64,000 nt of DNA from contig JACRBG010000007.1 of NCBI GenBank assembly GCA_016234595.1, forward strand, positions 1-64,000, given 5' to 3'. The notes under the pieces were generated by a model. The model ran no database searches and was not told the DNA's origin. It was given only the letters and a program-made list of their open reading frames with translations. The DNA is from Chloroflexota bacterium. GTDB taxonomy: Bacteria > Chloroflexota > Anaerolineae > Aggregatilineales > J027. The position numbers and the translations under genes are program-made. Below are positions 35,308 to 44,340 of this stretch, one piece after another (within the stretch, counting starts at the first letter, position 1; every line of letters starts with the position of its first letter).

Positions 35308-37350
35308 TTATGGCTCTAGGGAGGAGAAATAGGCCTGAATGATGTCGCGCATGGACATCGGAATGTAGCCGCTTTCAAGAGCTTGCTGCATGGCCTCTTC
35401 ATATTGACGGTAAACCTCTTGATAGGGCACGGTCGAATTGCCGTCAAAGTTGTTGTTAAAGTCACCCGGTTGCAGTGGTTCGCCATCATCGTTATTGGGC
35501 GTACCATTCACCCCGACCTGTTCGCCTTGACCATTGTCGCCAATGCGGGTGGGCGCAAAGACTGAGTCATAATCACGAGTGTCATCATTACCGGGGCCAT
35601 TATCAATATTGCCCGGTTGTGTCCCACTTTGTCCAGTTTGGGTATCCGTACCTTCACCGCCGGAGCCTGTACCTGCGCCGGAGCCGCCCGATTGCCCGGA
35701 TTGCCCACCCGTGCCTTGTTGTGAGGATTGTCCGTCGCTTTGGCCGTTACCGGGTTGCTGCCCTTGCTGGCCTTGACCCCCTTGCGAGGATGATTGTTGA
35801 CCCTGACCGGGTTGCTGACCTGCCTGCGACCCTTGTTGGCCTTGCTGACCCTCTTGGCCTTGAGTACCTTGTTGACCTTCCTGACCTTGTTGTCCAGTTT
35901 GACCCTGCTGGCCCTCTTGACCTTGCTGATCTTGTTGACCTTGCTGACCCTCTTGGCCTTGAGTACCCTGTTGACCTTCCTGACCTTGTTGTCCAGTTTG
36001 ACCCTGCTGGCCCTCTTGGCCTTGCTGACCAGTCTGACCGTCTTGATTTTCTTGGCTCTGCGACCCTTGCTGGCTTTGGCCTTGTTGTCCGCTCTGGGCC
36101 TCTTGATTTTGCTGACCTTGTTGGCCCTGCTGGGTTACCTCTTGGCGACTGTCTTCTACCTGATTAGCGGCATCATTGGCGGCTTGGGCTTGGGCACTAT
36201 TTTGATTGGCCTGATTTTGCTGACGCAGGGTGTCCGCAGCTTGATTGAGAGCTTCTTGGGCCTGCCCGACCTCACCATTCCGTAGCGAATCGGCAGCTTG
36301 TTGCAATTGCTGAGATACGGCAGGGTTGGTGTCTTTTAGGGCATCAGCTGCTTGTTCCAATTGATCAGCGGTTTCTTGCTGTTCTTGCGGCGTCATATCG
36401 TCTAACTGATCAGACAATTTGTCCAATTCATTAGCCGTGGCGTCCAAGTTATTATCAGCCAATTGCTGGCCTACTTGGTCGGTTAACGAATTATCACTGA
36501 GTTGTTGACCTGCCTGTTGATTGGCTTGTTGTTCTTGCTGGGTCATGCCACTGCTCAAATCTTTAAGTTCTTTTTGAGCTTCGGCAAGGGCAGCGACAGC
36601 TTCTTCTTGCGAAATCCCATCCTGATTAAGGGTATCCATGGCCTCATCAAGCGGCTGGGTGAGGGTATCTTTTTCCTCTTCCGTTAAATTGGGATTGCTC
36701 TCAATTTCGTTCTTGGTTTCTTGCAGAGCGTCAATTTGCTGGGCAATCGTAGCGTCAAGTTGCTGCCGTTCACGGACTTCATCGTAAAGCGGGTTTTTTA
36801 ATAGAATTGCCAGAATAAGGCCAATAATCCCCAATAGCAACATGGCGATTTCCGGCCAGTTAATCTCCAAGGGCAAATAGCGCTTGGCCTGCACACTGTT
36901 AGCCATGCGCCGAGTATCTTCCATCTGATACTCAAGCATCATTTGGGGGGCATCAATTTGACCGCTAGTCAGTTCGACCGCTGTACTCAGTCGTTCTTGT
37001 AGGCCAAAATGGTGATCAAAATGGCGGGCCGATTTTGCAAGCGAACGCGGCCAAAACCATACCCCGACCACGCTTAAAATGGCACTGGCAGCACCAATAA
37101 TGAGTGACACGCGAATCAGTTCATCCTTCACCAACCATGGATAGAGGCGCGAGGCGGTGGCGATGCCTAAGCTGATGATGACGCCTAAAATCAACCCACG
37201 CGGCACCCAAACGAATAGACGGGTCAGGCGCAGGCGATTGTTCCAGCGGCGCAAATGCCACTGAAGAAATGTTTGCATTTCCGTCAACGGCGCATTACCA
37301 GCGGCTCGTTGCGGTTCACTGGCTTGGGGAAGGGAAGAAACATTCTGCAT
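35308..37350 (-). CDS. DUF4175-like membrane protein with Q/G repeats
   Basis: 680 residues. N-terminal part has two membrane helices (about 50-70 and 80-103) and a third near 170-190, resembling DUF4175-type proteins. Residues about 200-385 form a charged coiled coil rich in Gln/Asp/Asn; 385-560 is extreme low complexity built from GQQGQ/EGQQGQ units with a 33-residue internal repeat. A short ordered tail (YQEVYRQYEEAMQQALESGY) ends it. The Q/G region is likely an extended, flexible external or cytoplasmic arm. Sits between the two ABC-2 systems. Confidence 0.75.
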   Translation of the reverse strand: MQNVSSLPQASEPQRAAGNAPLTEMQTFLQWHLRRWNNRLRLTRLFVWVPRGLILGVIISLGIATASRLYPWLVKDELIRVSLIIGAASAILSVVGVWFWPRSLAKSARHFDHHFGLQERLSTAVELTSGQIDAPQMMLEYQMEDTRRMANSVQAKRYLPLEINWPEIAMLLLGIIGLILAILLKNPLYDEVRERQQLDATIAQQIDALQETKNEIESNPNLTEEEKDTLTQPLDEAMDTLNQDGISQEEAVAALAEAQKELKDLSSGMTQQEQQANQQAGQQLSDNSLTDQVGQQLADNNLDATANELDKLSDQLDDMTPQEQQETADQLEQAADALKDTNPAVSQQLQQAADSLRNGEVGQAQEALNQAADTLRQQNQANQNSAQAQAANDAANQVEDSRQEVTQQGQQGQQNQEAQSGQQGQSQQGSQSQENQDGQTGQQGQEGQQGQTGQQGQEGQQGTQGQEGQQGQQDQQGQEGQQGQTGQQGQEGQQGTQGQEGQQGQQGSQAGQQPGQGQQSSSQGGQGQQGQQPGNGQSDGQSSQQGTGGQSGQSGGSGAGTGSGGEGTDTQTGQSGTQPGNIDNGPGNDDTRDYDSVFAPTRIGDNGQGEQVGVNGTPNNDDGEPLQPGDFNNNFDGNSTVPYQEVYRQYEEAMQQALESGYIPMSMRDIIQAYFSSLEP
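35833..36030. repeat. 99-bp tandem repeat inside the Q/G region
   Basis: Two near-identical 99-bp units (33 codons each), 35833-35931 and 35932-36030, differing at a few positions. The shared landmark GAGTACC occurs at 35862 and 35961. Period is a multiple of three, so copy-number change keeps the frame. Confidence 0.8.
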
Positions 37351-37440
37351 TACAATACCCTATTCACTCAAAAAATAGAGATAGGTGGTGACTAGTTCTG
37401 ATAATACTACGCCTTGTCCTAAAGAAATGTTCCCAAATCT

Positions 37441-38373
37441 TTACCCTTCAATCCGTTTTAGATGGCGGGTGGTCAAAAAGAACACCACTACCGACAACAC
37501 CAGATAGAGGATGGTAAAAACAATCCAAGGGGACGGCAGTGTTGTAGTTGTCCCGTTGGAAAAGGTATATTGAAACGTGAAAAGTGTTTGCTGATTAACC
37601 AAATATTGCTGGGTTGCCAATAAGGTCGTCAGCGGATTGAGGCAGACAAAAATGCCCCGCACAATCAACAGAAACCATTCCGAGCCAGTCGAACTAGTTG
37701 AAGGATTAAGCCCCTCAGCAACAGCTAGGGCGATAACAGCCCCGGCGGTGGTAATCAAAATGACTGTCAAAATCGTTACGTAGGTCATGATGTTGGCACG
37801 TAGGGTGCGATGGGTCAGGGCTGAATAATACACCCCGACTGTGCCCAAAAAAATGGCGGTTGCCAGCAGCACCAGCAGCGAAATAAGCACTTCCTCGATA
37901 TCTACCCCGCCGAACAAAAACGCGATACTTTGTAGAGGGATGGCCGCCAACAGAAGTAACAGTACATAGGCCAACGCTGAAAACAACTTGCCAAAAACCA
38001 ATTGGCGCTCCGGCAAAAGCGTGGTTCGCAATAAATCATAGGTCTGGCTTTCGTGTTCACCACTGATAGAACCAGCTGTAAACGCCGGGGTAATGAACGT
38101 GACCAAAAATAACTCGATGGCAACTACACTGCCAAACAACACACGTCCGAGTGTCCCGCCGTCTACCTCGCCCGATGTGCTATAGGTTGCGGCTGTCCCT
38201 GCGATATACAGCAGGGTAGTGAAACCACCTACTACCATTAGATAGCAGGTCAAAACGACAAAGGCGCGAGGCCCTCGCATTCGCCCCCGTAGCTCTTTAA
38301 GGGCGACCGGATTACGCAGCAAAGGCCGCAGTGGGTTAAGTTGAATACGGGAACGACTGGCTGGGGTTTCCAT
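37441..38373 (-). CDS. ABC-2 type permease (first system)
   Basis: 310 residues. N-terminal basic segment (RPLLRNPVALKELRGRMRGPRAF), then six membrane helices in the ABC-2 pattern with the family motif FTAGSISGEHESQTYDLLRTT after helix 2. AAGGA lies 7 nt before the ATG. It follows its ATPase by 24 bp, so they form an export system. Substrate unknown. Confidence 0.88.
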   Translation of the reverse strand: METPASRSRIQLNPLRPLLRNPVALKELRGRMRGPRAFVVLTCYLMVVGGFTTLLYIAGTAATYSTSGEVDGGTLGRVLFGSVVAIELFLVTFITPAFTAGSISGEHESQTYDLLRTTLLPERQLVFGKLFSALAYVLLLLLAAIPLQSIAFLFGGVDIEEVLISLLVLLATAIFLGTVGVYYSALTHRTLRANIMTYVTILTVILITTAGAVIALAVAEGLNPSTSSTGSEWFLLIVRGIFVCLNPLTTLLATQQYLVNQQTLFTFQYTFSNGTTTTLPSPWIVFTILYLVLSVVVFFLTTRHLKRIEG

Positions 38374-38397
38374 CAGGCCATCCTTACCAAAAATAGA

Positions 38398-39462
38398 TTA
38401 CGATACAATGCCTTTAGTGGCTTTCATAAAGACGGCTTCGAGATCAGATGATTCCTCAGCAAAATTAACCACTGGAATCCCCTTGCTGGTTAAGGCCTGT
38501 AACATCTCACTCATGCGCAAATCTTCACCTGTAAATTCGACCTTGATACGGGTCTTGCCCTCTTCTGGCGGCAAATCCACAATCCCTTGTACCCCTTCAA
38601 CGTGCAGCAGGGCTTCTTTGGCGTCATCTAGGCGTCCCAACAAGGTAATAATCAAAACTCGATGGGGCATCAATTGTTGACGCATTGCTTTAATTGGGCC
38701 TTGCGCCACCATTTGCCCTGCCTCGATGATGCCGATATGGGTGCAGATTTCATTCACGTCGGCGAGGATGTGCGACGAGAAAAAGATGGTTTTGCCCATC
38801 TTGGCTAATTCAATCAGCAGTTCGCGGATTTCGATACGCGCTCGTGGGTCAAGACCCGAGGCCGGTTCGTCCAAAATCAGCACTTGGGGATCGTGGGCGA
38901 GGGTGCGGGCCAAACACAGACGCTGCTTCATACCGCGACTCAATTTATCTACCATATCATCGCGGCGGTGGGCGAGATCAACTAATTCTAATAGGTCGTT
39001 GATAAGGCCGGGGCGTTGCGCTTCAGGAATCTCATAACAGGCCGCAAAAAAGTCGAGATATTCCCAGACTTTCATATCTTCATAGACGCCAAAAAAGTCA
39101 GGCATATAGCCAATTGAACGACGGACTTCACGCGGGGCCGAGACTACCGAATGCCCATTGATATAGGCTTCCCCACTGGAAGGTTTCATCAAGGTGGTCA
39201 AAATCCGCATGGTACTAGTTTTACCCGCCCCGTTTGGCCCTACAAAGCCATAAATCGCGCCACGTGGCACTTGCAATGTGAGGTTATTGATCGCTTGAAG
39301 GCGACCATACCGTTTGCTCAAATTGCGTGTCTCGATAATCAGGTCTTGCTCATCTATAACAGTGGGTAGTTCGGGCAAAACCTCGGTGAGAACGGGCGTT
39401 TCGGTGGCTGCTTCGCCACTAGGGGTTTCGATGACCTTTTCTTCAGGCGTATCAATCGACAT
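38398..39462 (-). CDS. ABC-2 type ATP-binding protein (first system)
   Basis: 354 residues. A Thr/Glu-rich N-terminal extension of about 35 residues precedes the ATPase core: Walker A GPNGAGKTSTMRIL, signature LSRGMKQRLCLARTL, Walker B VLILDEPASGLDPRAR, then a C-terminal regulatory part. Resembles the GldA/NatA-type export ATPases. Paired with the permease just downstream. Confidence 0.93.
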   Translation of the reverse strand: MSIDTPEEKVIETPSGEAATETPVLTEVLPELPTVIDEQDLIIETRNLSKRYGRLQAINNLTLQVPRGAIYGFVGPNGAGKTSTMRILTTLMKPSSGEAYINGHSVVSAPREVRRSIGYMPDFFGVYEDMKVWEYLDFFAACYEIPEAQRPGLINDLLELVDLAHRRDDMVDKLSRGMKQRLCLARTLAHDPQVLILDEPASGLDPRARIEIRELLIELAKMGKTIFFSSHILADVNEICTHIGIIEAGQMVAQGPIKAMRQQLMPHRVLIITLLGRLDDAKEALLHVEGVQGIVDLPPEEGKTRIKVEFTGEDLRMSEMLQALTSKGIPVVNFAEESSDLEAVFMKATKGIVS

Positions 39463-39485
39463 AGCTGGTGTCCTCTTCCAAAATT

Positions 39486-42041
39486 TTAATTCTTAAATTG
39501 TCCATGCAAGGTGATTTCGACAGCTTCAATGTTTCCACTATAGCCGGAGGTTTGAGTAGAACCACCATTGGGCATTCGCACTCTCACTTGTACCGCGAAG
39601 TCTGGCCCAATAAATCGGTGGACGGCTTGTCCTGCGAGTCTACTTTGATAGGAGGTGCCGCCCGTAGGTGTGCCAGAGAGATTCTCCAAATTTTCAATGA
39701 CTGACCATTCTTGTGCTTGCCAATCCCACAAGGCAAATTCCACTTCACTCTCCGATGTCTGGAGGCTCGTATAAAAGTCCAATTGGCTAATGGCCGTGAG
39801 GGGCAGATCATTCAATGGGGCAAAGCGGAAAACGGCCTGTTCGTTAGGATTCAGCAGATCAACTTGATAGGGTGAATTATCTAGGCGGGTAGCTGGATTA
39901 TCTTGGTCGGCGACTGTCCATGTTTGCAAGCCGGGTGGAATGATTACAGCACTTTGATTGGCAGCTTCATAACGCGAGTTGAGTTTGAAGATATAGAGCG
40001 TCTCGTATTTGTTGGTTTGCTCGGTGCCCTCTACGGCGATTTGGAAAGCGGGTTGATTAGCCCACCCCACCAAATAGACCGAACCAGCCCGTCCACCACT
40101 GAGGTCAATTTCGTTGTTGATGGCTGAGGCTAACAGTGCCCGTCGCCGTAACCGTCGCTCATTATCGTCGGTGGTCGAGCCAAAACAATCATATTGTTTG
40201 TCGGTCATGATTTGAGTGGCTGTGGTATTGAGTGGGCGGTTGGTGCAACCATAGCTCGAATAGCTTGAAAATCCACTATAGCCATAATAAGAAAAAGGCG
40301 CATTATAGTCGGTGCTGTTACCCAATGGTAGCCATGTTGGCCCTTCAAAATTGACGGAGAAGTCAAAACTCCGGGTTTCGCCCGCCAGCAAGTCTCCCAA
40401 GGGAAAGAAGGCGTCTTTGGCGAGTATCACTGTATCTTCAAAATCAAATGCGAGGGAGTTCGTCACATTGCCTGTTAAATGGGCATCTTGACTGTTGCCA
40501 ATTTGCCAAATGGCTTCACTCTCAATATGTTGGGCTGGGATATACCCGCTGGTGGTGAAGCTGGTGATAATACCTGCATCCACTGGCAAATCTTCAACCC
40601 GATAGGCATTGCTTTCGACCAGTTTGATCTGCTCAATACCTAAATTAGAATCATGATAGCCGGGTAGAGTGCGGAGGGTAATCCCCGTAGGCGCTTCAAG
40701 GTTATAGCTGGTGCGGCGTGGCGAAAATACCCCAACCAAACCATCTACTCGCGCGGTGTCACTATCGGGGAATACCTGCACAATGGCAAGATGACTGACG
40801 GTAGCTGAATTACCTCGTAGGCTGAACCCCGTGAAATAGGCCAGCAAAGTAAAGACGATAATCAGCGCGGGAATAGTAAACCATGCCAGTTCACGCCGCC
40901 CGATCCAGCGCAGCAGGTAGTAGTTAATTGGGCCGATGAGAGCAATGTATAAAATCAAAAAGCCGATCAGTTGGAATACCGAGGGCAGATCGAAGCCAGT
41001 AATGATGCGGGAAGCATCGTTGGCGATGTCCCAATCGGCAAACCCATAGGACCAACTGGGTCGTACCGGGCCATTGACTAAAAGGCTGTACCAAATAACA
41101 TCCGTGTCGGTATAAGAACGCAGGGGTTCGGTTTGGGGGTCAAGTGCCACAAAATCTACCGCACCTGCGCCAAGTGTTTGCCGCACAATGATCGGAGTAT
41201 CTTCAATACTCAGCAATACTTTGGCATTTTCTTTGGGTGTATTGGCTGTAACGATAGTGGGCTTGTTAAGCGCGTCGGAGGGGTGGCTCAAATAATCACC
41301 CAGCGCGGTCAGTGTCTCAAAATTTCGTGTGCCGTTCGGTTGAGTGGGCATCACATCCATTAAGCCAGCGGTGGTGCGTTGCCAATTGGGGCCACCATGA
41401 ATAATTAAGTGTCCACCACCCACCACCCAATTTTTGATAGCATCACGCTGTTCAGCCGATAGTGTGCCTGTATCCACATCAAAAAACAGTAGCACATCTA
41501 AGGCCCGGAGAGCATCGGCGTCAAACGGAATATCATCCAATGTCAAAGTAGCTTGATAGGAACTGCCACGTCCTACTGGCTGATTGGTCATATCCACTGC
41601 GCCAATGGGCGATTCTGTCACGACCCCGTATAAAACATCCCGCGCGGCAAGCTGCTTAATTTGTTCAGATTGGACTTTTAGGATGCGGCCATTATTGTCG
41701 GCTATCTCAACTTCAATTTCAGAGGCACGGTCACTTAAGGAAACATAGAAAAAAATAGTCTTGGAAGAATTGCGAGCAACTGTAATAGGGGTTTGGTAAA
41801 GTGTCTCAGTGGCTTGGCCCGCGTTTTGGGCATGAACCTGAACATTCCCCCGTAAATCGCGCCCATTATTGATTAGGGTCACTTCAAGGGGAATCCACTC
41901 GCCGTCTCGATAATAGGACTGAAAACCCGCTTTAATATCGAGTTGAAGGTCGTTATTTTGGCGTGGGGGGCCAAATGCAAGGCTGGTGAGGCACAGTACA
42001 AAAGCTAAGGCAAAAAGGAGTCGCCGCTTCTGTTCCAACAT
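39486..42041 (-). CDS. Large envelope protein with amidotransferase-like fold
   Basis: 851 residues from ATG 42041, preferred over a TTG 12 bp upstream because GGGAG sits 5 nt before it. Signal-type N-terminus, a beta-sandwich (about 30-150), an amidotransferase-like region (about 185-260, VLLFFDVDTGTLSAEQRDAI and GGGHLIIHGGPNW, no clear catalytic Cys), two or three membrane helices near 365-430, and a long external beta-rich C-terminus. The mixed plan resembles the soluble/membrane component of gliding-type ABC systems, but that match is weak. Upstream of the first ABC-2 pair. Confidence 0.7.
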   Translation of the reverse strand: MLEQKRRLLFALAFVLCLTSLAFGPPRQNNDLQLDIKAGFQSYYRDGEWIPLEVTLINNGRDLRGNVQVHAQNAGQATETLYQTPITVARNSSKTIFFYVSLSDRASEIEVEIADNNGRILKVQSEQIKQLAARDVLYGVVTESPIGAVDMTNQPVGRGSSYQATLTLDDIPFDADALRALDVLLFFDVDTGTLSAEQRDAIKNWVVGGGHLIIHGGPNWQRTTAGLMDVMPTQPNGTRNFETLTALGDYLSHPSDALNKPTIVTANTPKENAKVLLSIEDTPIIVRQTLGAGAVDFVALDPQTEPLRSYTDTDVIWYSLLVNGPVRPSWSYGFADWDIANDASRIITGFDLPSVFQLIGFLILYIALIGPINYYLLRWIGRRELAWFTIPALIIVFTLLAYFTGFSLRGNSATVSHLAIVQVFPDSDTARVDGLVGVFSPRRTSYNLEAPTGITLRTLPGYHDSNLGIEQIKLVESNAYRVEDLPVDAGIITSFTTSGYIPAQHIESEAIWQIGNSQDAHLTGNVTNSLAFDFEDTVILAKDAFFPLGDLLAGETRSFDFSVNFEGPTWLPLGNSTDYNAPFSYYGYSGFSSYSSYGCTNRPLNTTATQIMTDKQYDCFGSTTDDNERRLRRRALLASAINNEIDLSGGRAGSVYLVGWANQPAFQIAVEGTEQTNKYETLYIFKLNSRYEAANQSAVIIPPGLQTWTVADQDNPATRLDNSPYQVDLLNPNEQAVFRFAPLNDLPLTAISQLDFYTSLQTSESEVEFALWDWQAQEWSVIENLENLSGTPTGGTSYQSRLAGQAVHRFIGPDFAVQVRVRMPNGGSTQTSGYSGNIEAVEITLHGQFKN

Positions 42042-42120
42042 TATTTCTCCCAATAAGACAAACGAGTGAACTTGATTCTATTCCATTATTACTATACACA
42101 CACAACGCCACCAATACGTT

Positions 42121-44181
42121 TTATCCATTTGCACCTTGCGCATCACCCGCTGGCGTCTGAGGATTAACCGATGGGGTGATATTCGGACGCGGCGTTGCAA
42201 TAGGGGTGGTGGAGGTAGCTGGTGGGGCGTAATCAGTTGTCACCAACAGCGCATCCATTGGGAAATCACAGGCTGTGCCTTGTGATTGAATCCATCCAAA
42301 GGGTTGTTGGATAAAGTTTTGCCCATCGAGCCGAATACGTAGCCAATCACCACCGCTGTTACGTGCGTCCACCTCGACTACTACATTGGGGGCTAATGAG
42401 AGAAGCAAGGGATAACCTTGTTTGGCTGGGCCACCAAAAACGTCAGTGGCAGGCAATTGCAAAGTGCATGCGGGGTAGACCACTGTGATGCGTTCTTCAT
42501 TTTGGGCCTGAATATCATCGGGGCCAATGCTTTGTAGCGAAATCACAATGGCATCGGCGCTTTCAGGTCGAACAGTAATGACTTGGTTCGTCCCAATCGC
42601 CGCGACATTGGTATTTTCGTAACCCAAGGGCCCACTATTGAGAATGACTTGGGGGGGCAGGCGGCTAGGATCAGCCGTAGTTGGATTATTTGTCCATGCC
42701 ACTGACCAATTCAGTGTAATTTGCTGCTCAACATTCCGATACAACTCCGTCTGGCCGGAGGGGTAGACGATGGATAGCGTGAGGGCAGGCCGCACCACTA
42801 CCGAAGTCGGTTGCCGCACCGATTGATCGCCTTTTTCAGCGATCAAAGTTAGGTTATAACGTCCGGCTTCCTCAAGGACGATACTGGTCTCCCCCGACGG
42901 ATCTAATTGTGGATATTCAGCCACAACCACGCCACCATGTTCGACTGTTAAGGTCACATCCGAAGTGTTTTCCGTAAGCCACGTTACCCGAAATGGTTCA
43001 TTCCAAATGACCTCGCTACTGGCAACGTTGAAGGACTGGACAACTGGTGCGGCTTGGCCTGATGAGTTGCCATTTGATTTATCGTTGTCGCCACTAGCCA
43101 GAACTATCAGTACGATTCCTAAAATGACAGCGGCGGCGAGGAAAAATCCGGCCAACCCTATAAAGGGTGCCCATGGAGGTAGGGCGGGCTTTTCATGGTA
43201 GACCCCTTCTAAGGGCACTTGAAACCCTGCCGCGTCTAATGAGCGACTGATGACGACATATTTATGGTGACGGGGTTTACCAAACCAGTGCGGACGTTTG
43301 GGACGGATTTCGCCAGCGATCGTCTGCCGTTCACCTGCTTTTAGGGTGATATGTGGTGGTTTAATATCAATTTGGAGGGCTGGTGTATGGCTATAAAAAT
43401 TGAGGGCCAGTGAGCCATTGCCTTGATTGTGCACATAAAGCTGAAAACTCTGCTGCGATTCAACCAATGGGTTGCCGAGTGCGGCTCCAAAACCGTTATA
43501 TTGCAAAATTTGCAGCTTCGTAGCAACCTCGGTAGGTCGCTCAGGATGAGCCGGGGTGCGCACTTTAAAGATCACTTTATATTCGCCGGGGGCAGTGTCG
43601 CTGCGGCGAAGAGGCCGAAAACTTGCCCCTATTTCAATGGATTCTCCTGCTGGCAAATCAAGCTCAGAACGGTCTAAGCGTACCCATTCTTTAGGGATGC
43701 CCTCTACTTGGATGGAAAAATGTTCGGGCCGTGCGCTCGTATTGATGATGCGCAGGGTCGCTGGGCCATGTGCGCCGGGGGCCACTGCGATATAAGGGCC
43801 TTCAAGCTCTAACCGGAAACCCTCGGCTTCAATCTGTTGGGTGGTGACGGCACGGTTGGCGATGGTCGTATCAAAGTCAGTCGAGGGATGGAATACTACG
43901 CGGAGATCACCAATTTGAATTTCTTCGCCACCACGCAGTACGCGGGGTTCATGGGGATTGACCCGTACCCCGTCAATATAAGTCCCATTGACCGATTCAA
44001 GGTCTTCAATGGTGGTTTGTTGGTCTTTGCTGACAATCGCGACATGATAGCGCGAGACGCCATTGCGGTCTAAGACAAGATCATTGCCAATAGAACGCCC
44101 AATCGCTGTGGTTTCTTTTTCTAGGATGAAATTTTCAACCGGGTCATCCGTGCTGAAAATTTCGAGTCGTCCGAACGCCAT
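42121..44181 (-). CDS. FHA-domain membrane protein with external region
   Basis: 686 residues from ATG 44181 (GAGG 8 nt upstream; an earlier in-frame start is poorer). N-terminal FHA domain (about 10-95, IGRSIGNDLVLDRNGVSRYHVAI and VNGTYIDG), which binds phosphothreonine peptides. Beta-sandwich domains follow (about 120-340), then one membrane helix near 345-370, and an external region of about 310 residues ending in an SH3-like segment (WLRIRLDGQ...GWIQSQG) with Cys in TACDFP. First gene of the 23-kb cluster. The FHA domain implies control by a Ser/Thr kinase, none of which is in this window. Confidence 0.85.
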   Translation of the reverse strand: MAFGRLEIFSTDDPVENFILEKETTAIGRSIGNDLVLDRNGVSRYHVAIVSKDQQTTIEDLESVNGTYIDGVRVNPHEPRVLRGGEEIQIGDLRVVFHPSTDFDTTIANRAVTTQQIEAEGFRLELEGPYIAVAPGAHGPATLRIINTSARPEHFSIQVEGIPKEWVRLDRSELDLPAGESIEIGASFRPLRRSDTAPGEYKVIFKVRTPAHPERPTEVATKLQILQYNGFGAALGNPLVESQQSFQLYVHNQGNGSLALNFYSHTPALQIDIKPPHITLKAGERQTIAGEIRPKRPHWFGKPRHHKYVVISRSLDAAGFQVPLEGVYHEKPALPPWAPFIGLAGFFLAAAVILGIVLIVLASGDNDKSNGNSSGQAAPVVQSFNVASSEVIWNEPFRVTWLTENTSDVTLTVEHGGVVVAEYPQLDPSGETSIVLEEAGRYNLTLIAEKGDQSVRQPTSVVVRPALTLSIVYPSGQTELYRNVEQQITLNWSVAWTNNPTTADPSRLPPQVILNSGPLGYENTNVAAIGTNQVITVRPESADAIVISLQSIGPDDIQAQNEERITVVYPACTLQLPATDVFGGPAKQGYPLLLSLAPNVVVEVDARNSGGDWLRIRLDGQNFIQQPFGWIQSQGTACDFPMDALLVTTDYAPPATSTTPIATPRPNITPSVNPQTPAGDAQGANG

Positions 44182-44273
44182 GCCCTGTCCCTCAAGCGCC
44201 AGCAAGCAGATAGATATTTCAAATTATACCCACTTTGTTTTCTCTCTCCACTATAGGCCATTTCCGCCCTATA

Positions 44274-44310
44274 AAGCAAATACAGCCGAACGAAAATTGT
44301 CCGGCTGTAT
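44274..44310 (-). terminator. Terminator after the oligopeptide transporter operon
   Basis: Perfect 9-bp stem ATACAGCCG/CGGCTGTAT (44280-44288 with 44302-44310), 13-nt loop, followed on the minus strand by TTGCTTTA. It separates oppB from the FHA gene, so the 23-kb cluster should have its own promoter in the gap before 44181. Confidence 0.7.
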
Positions 44311-44340
44311 GGAGCGTCAAGCAGGTGCTAGAACGTCGGC

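Noticed and set aside
35800-36100. Possible collagen-like or CRISPR-like repeats on either strand
   Set aside because: The repeats are continuous coding triplets of Q/G without unique spacers or Gly-X-Y periodicity; they are a low-complexity protein region.
35475-36285. Leu-rich plus-strand frames of 160-230 codons that look like membrane proteins
   Set aside because: They are antisense readings of the CAG/CAA-GGT repeats and have no ribosome sites.
39486-42041. Assignment as a catalytic glutamine amidotransferase
   Set aside because: Fold-like signatures only; no Cys-His-Glu triad could be placed.
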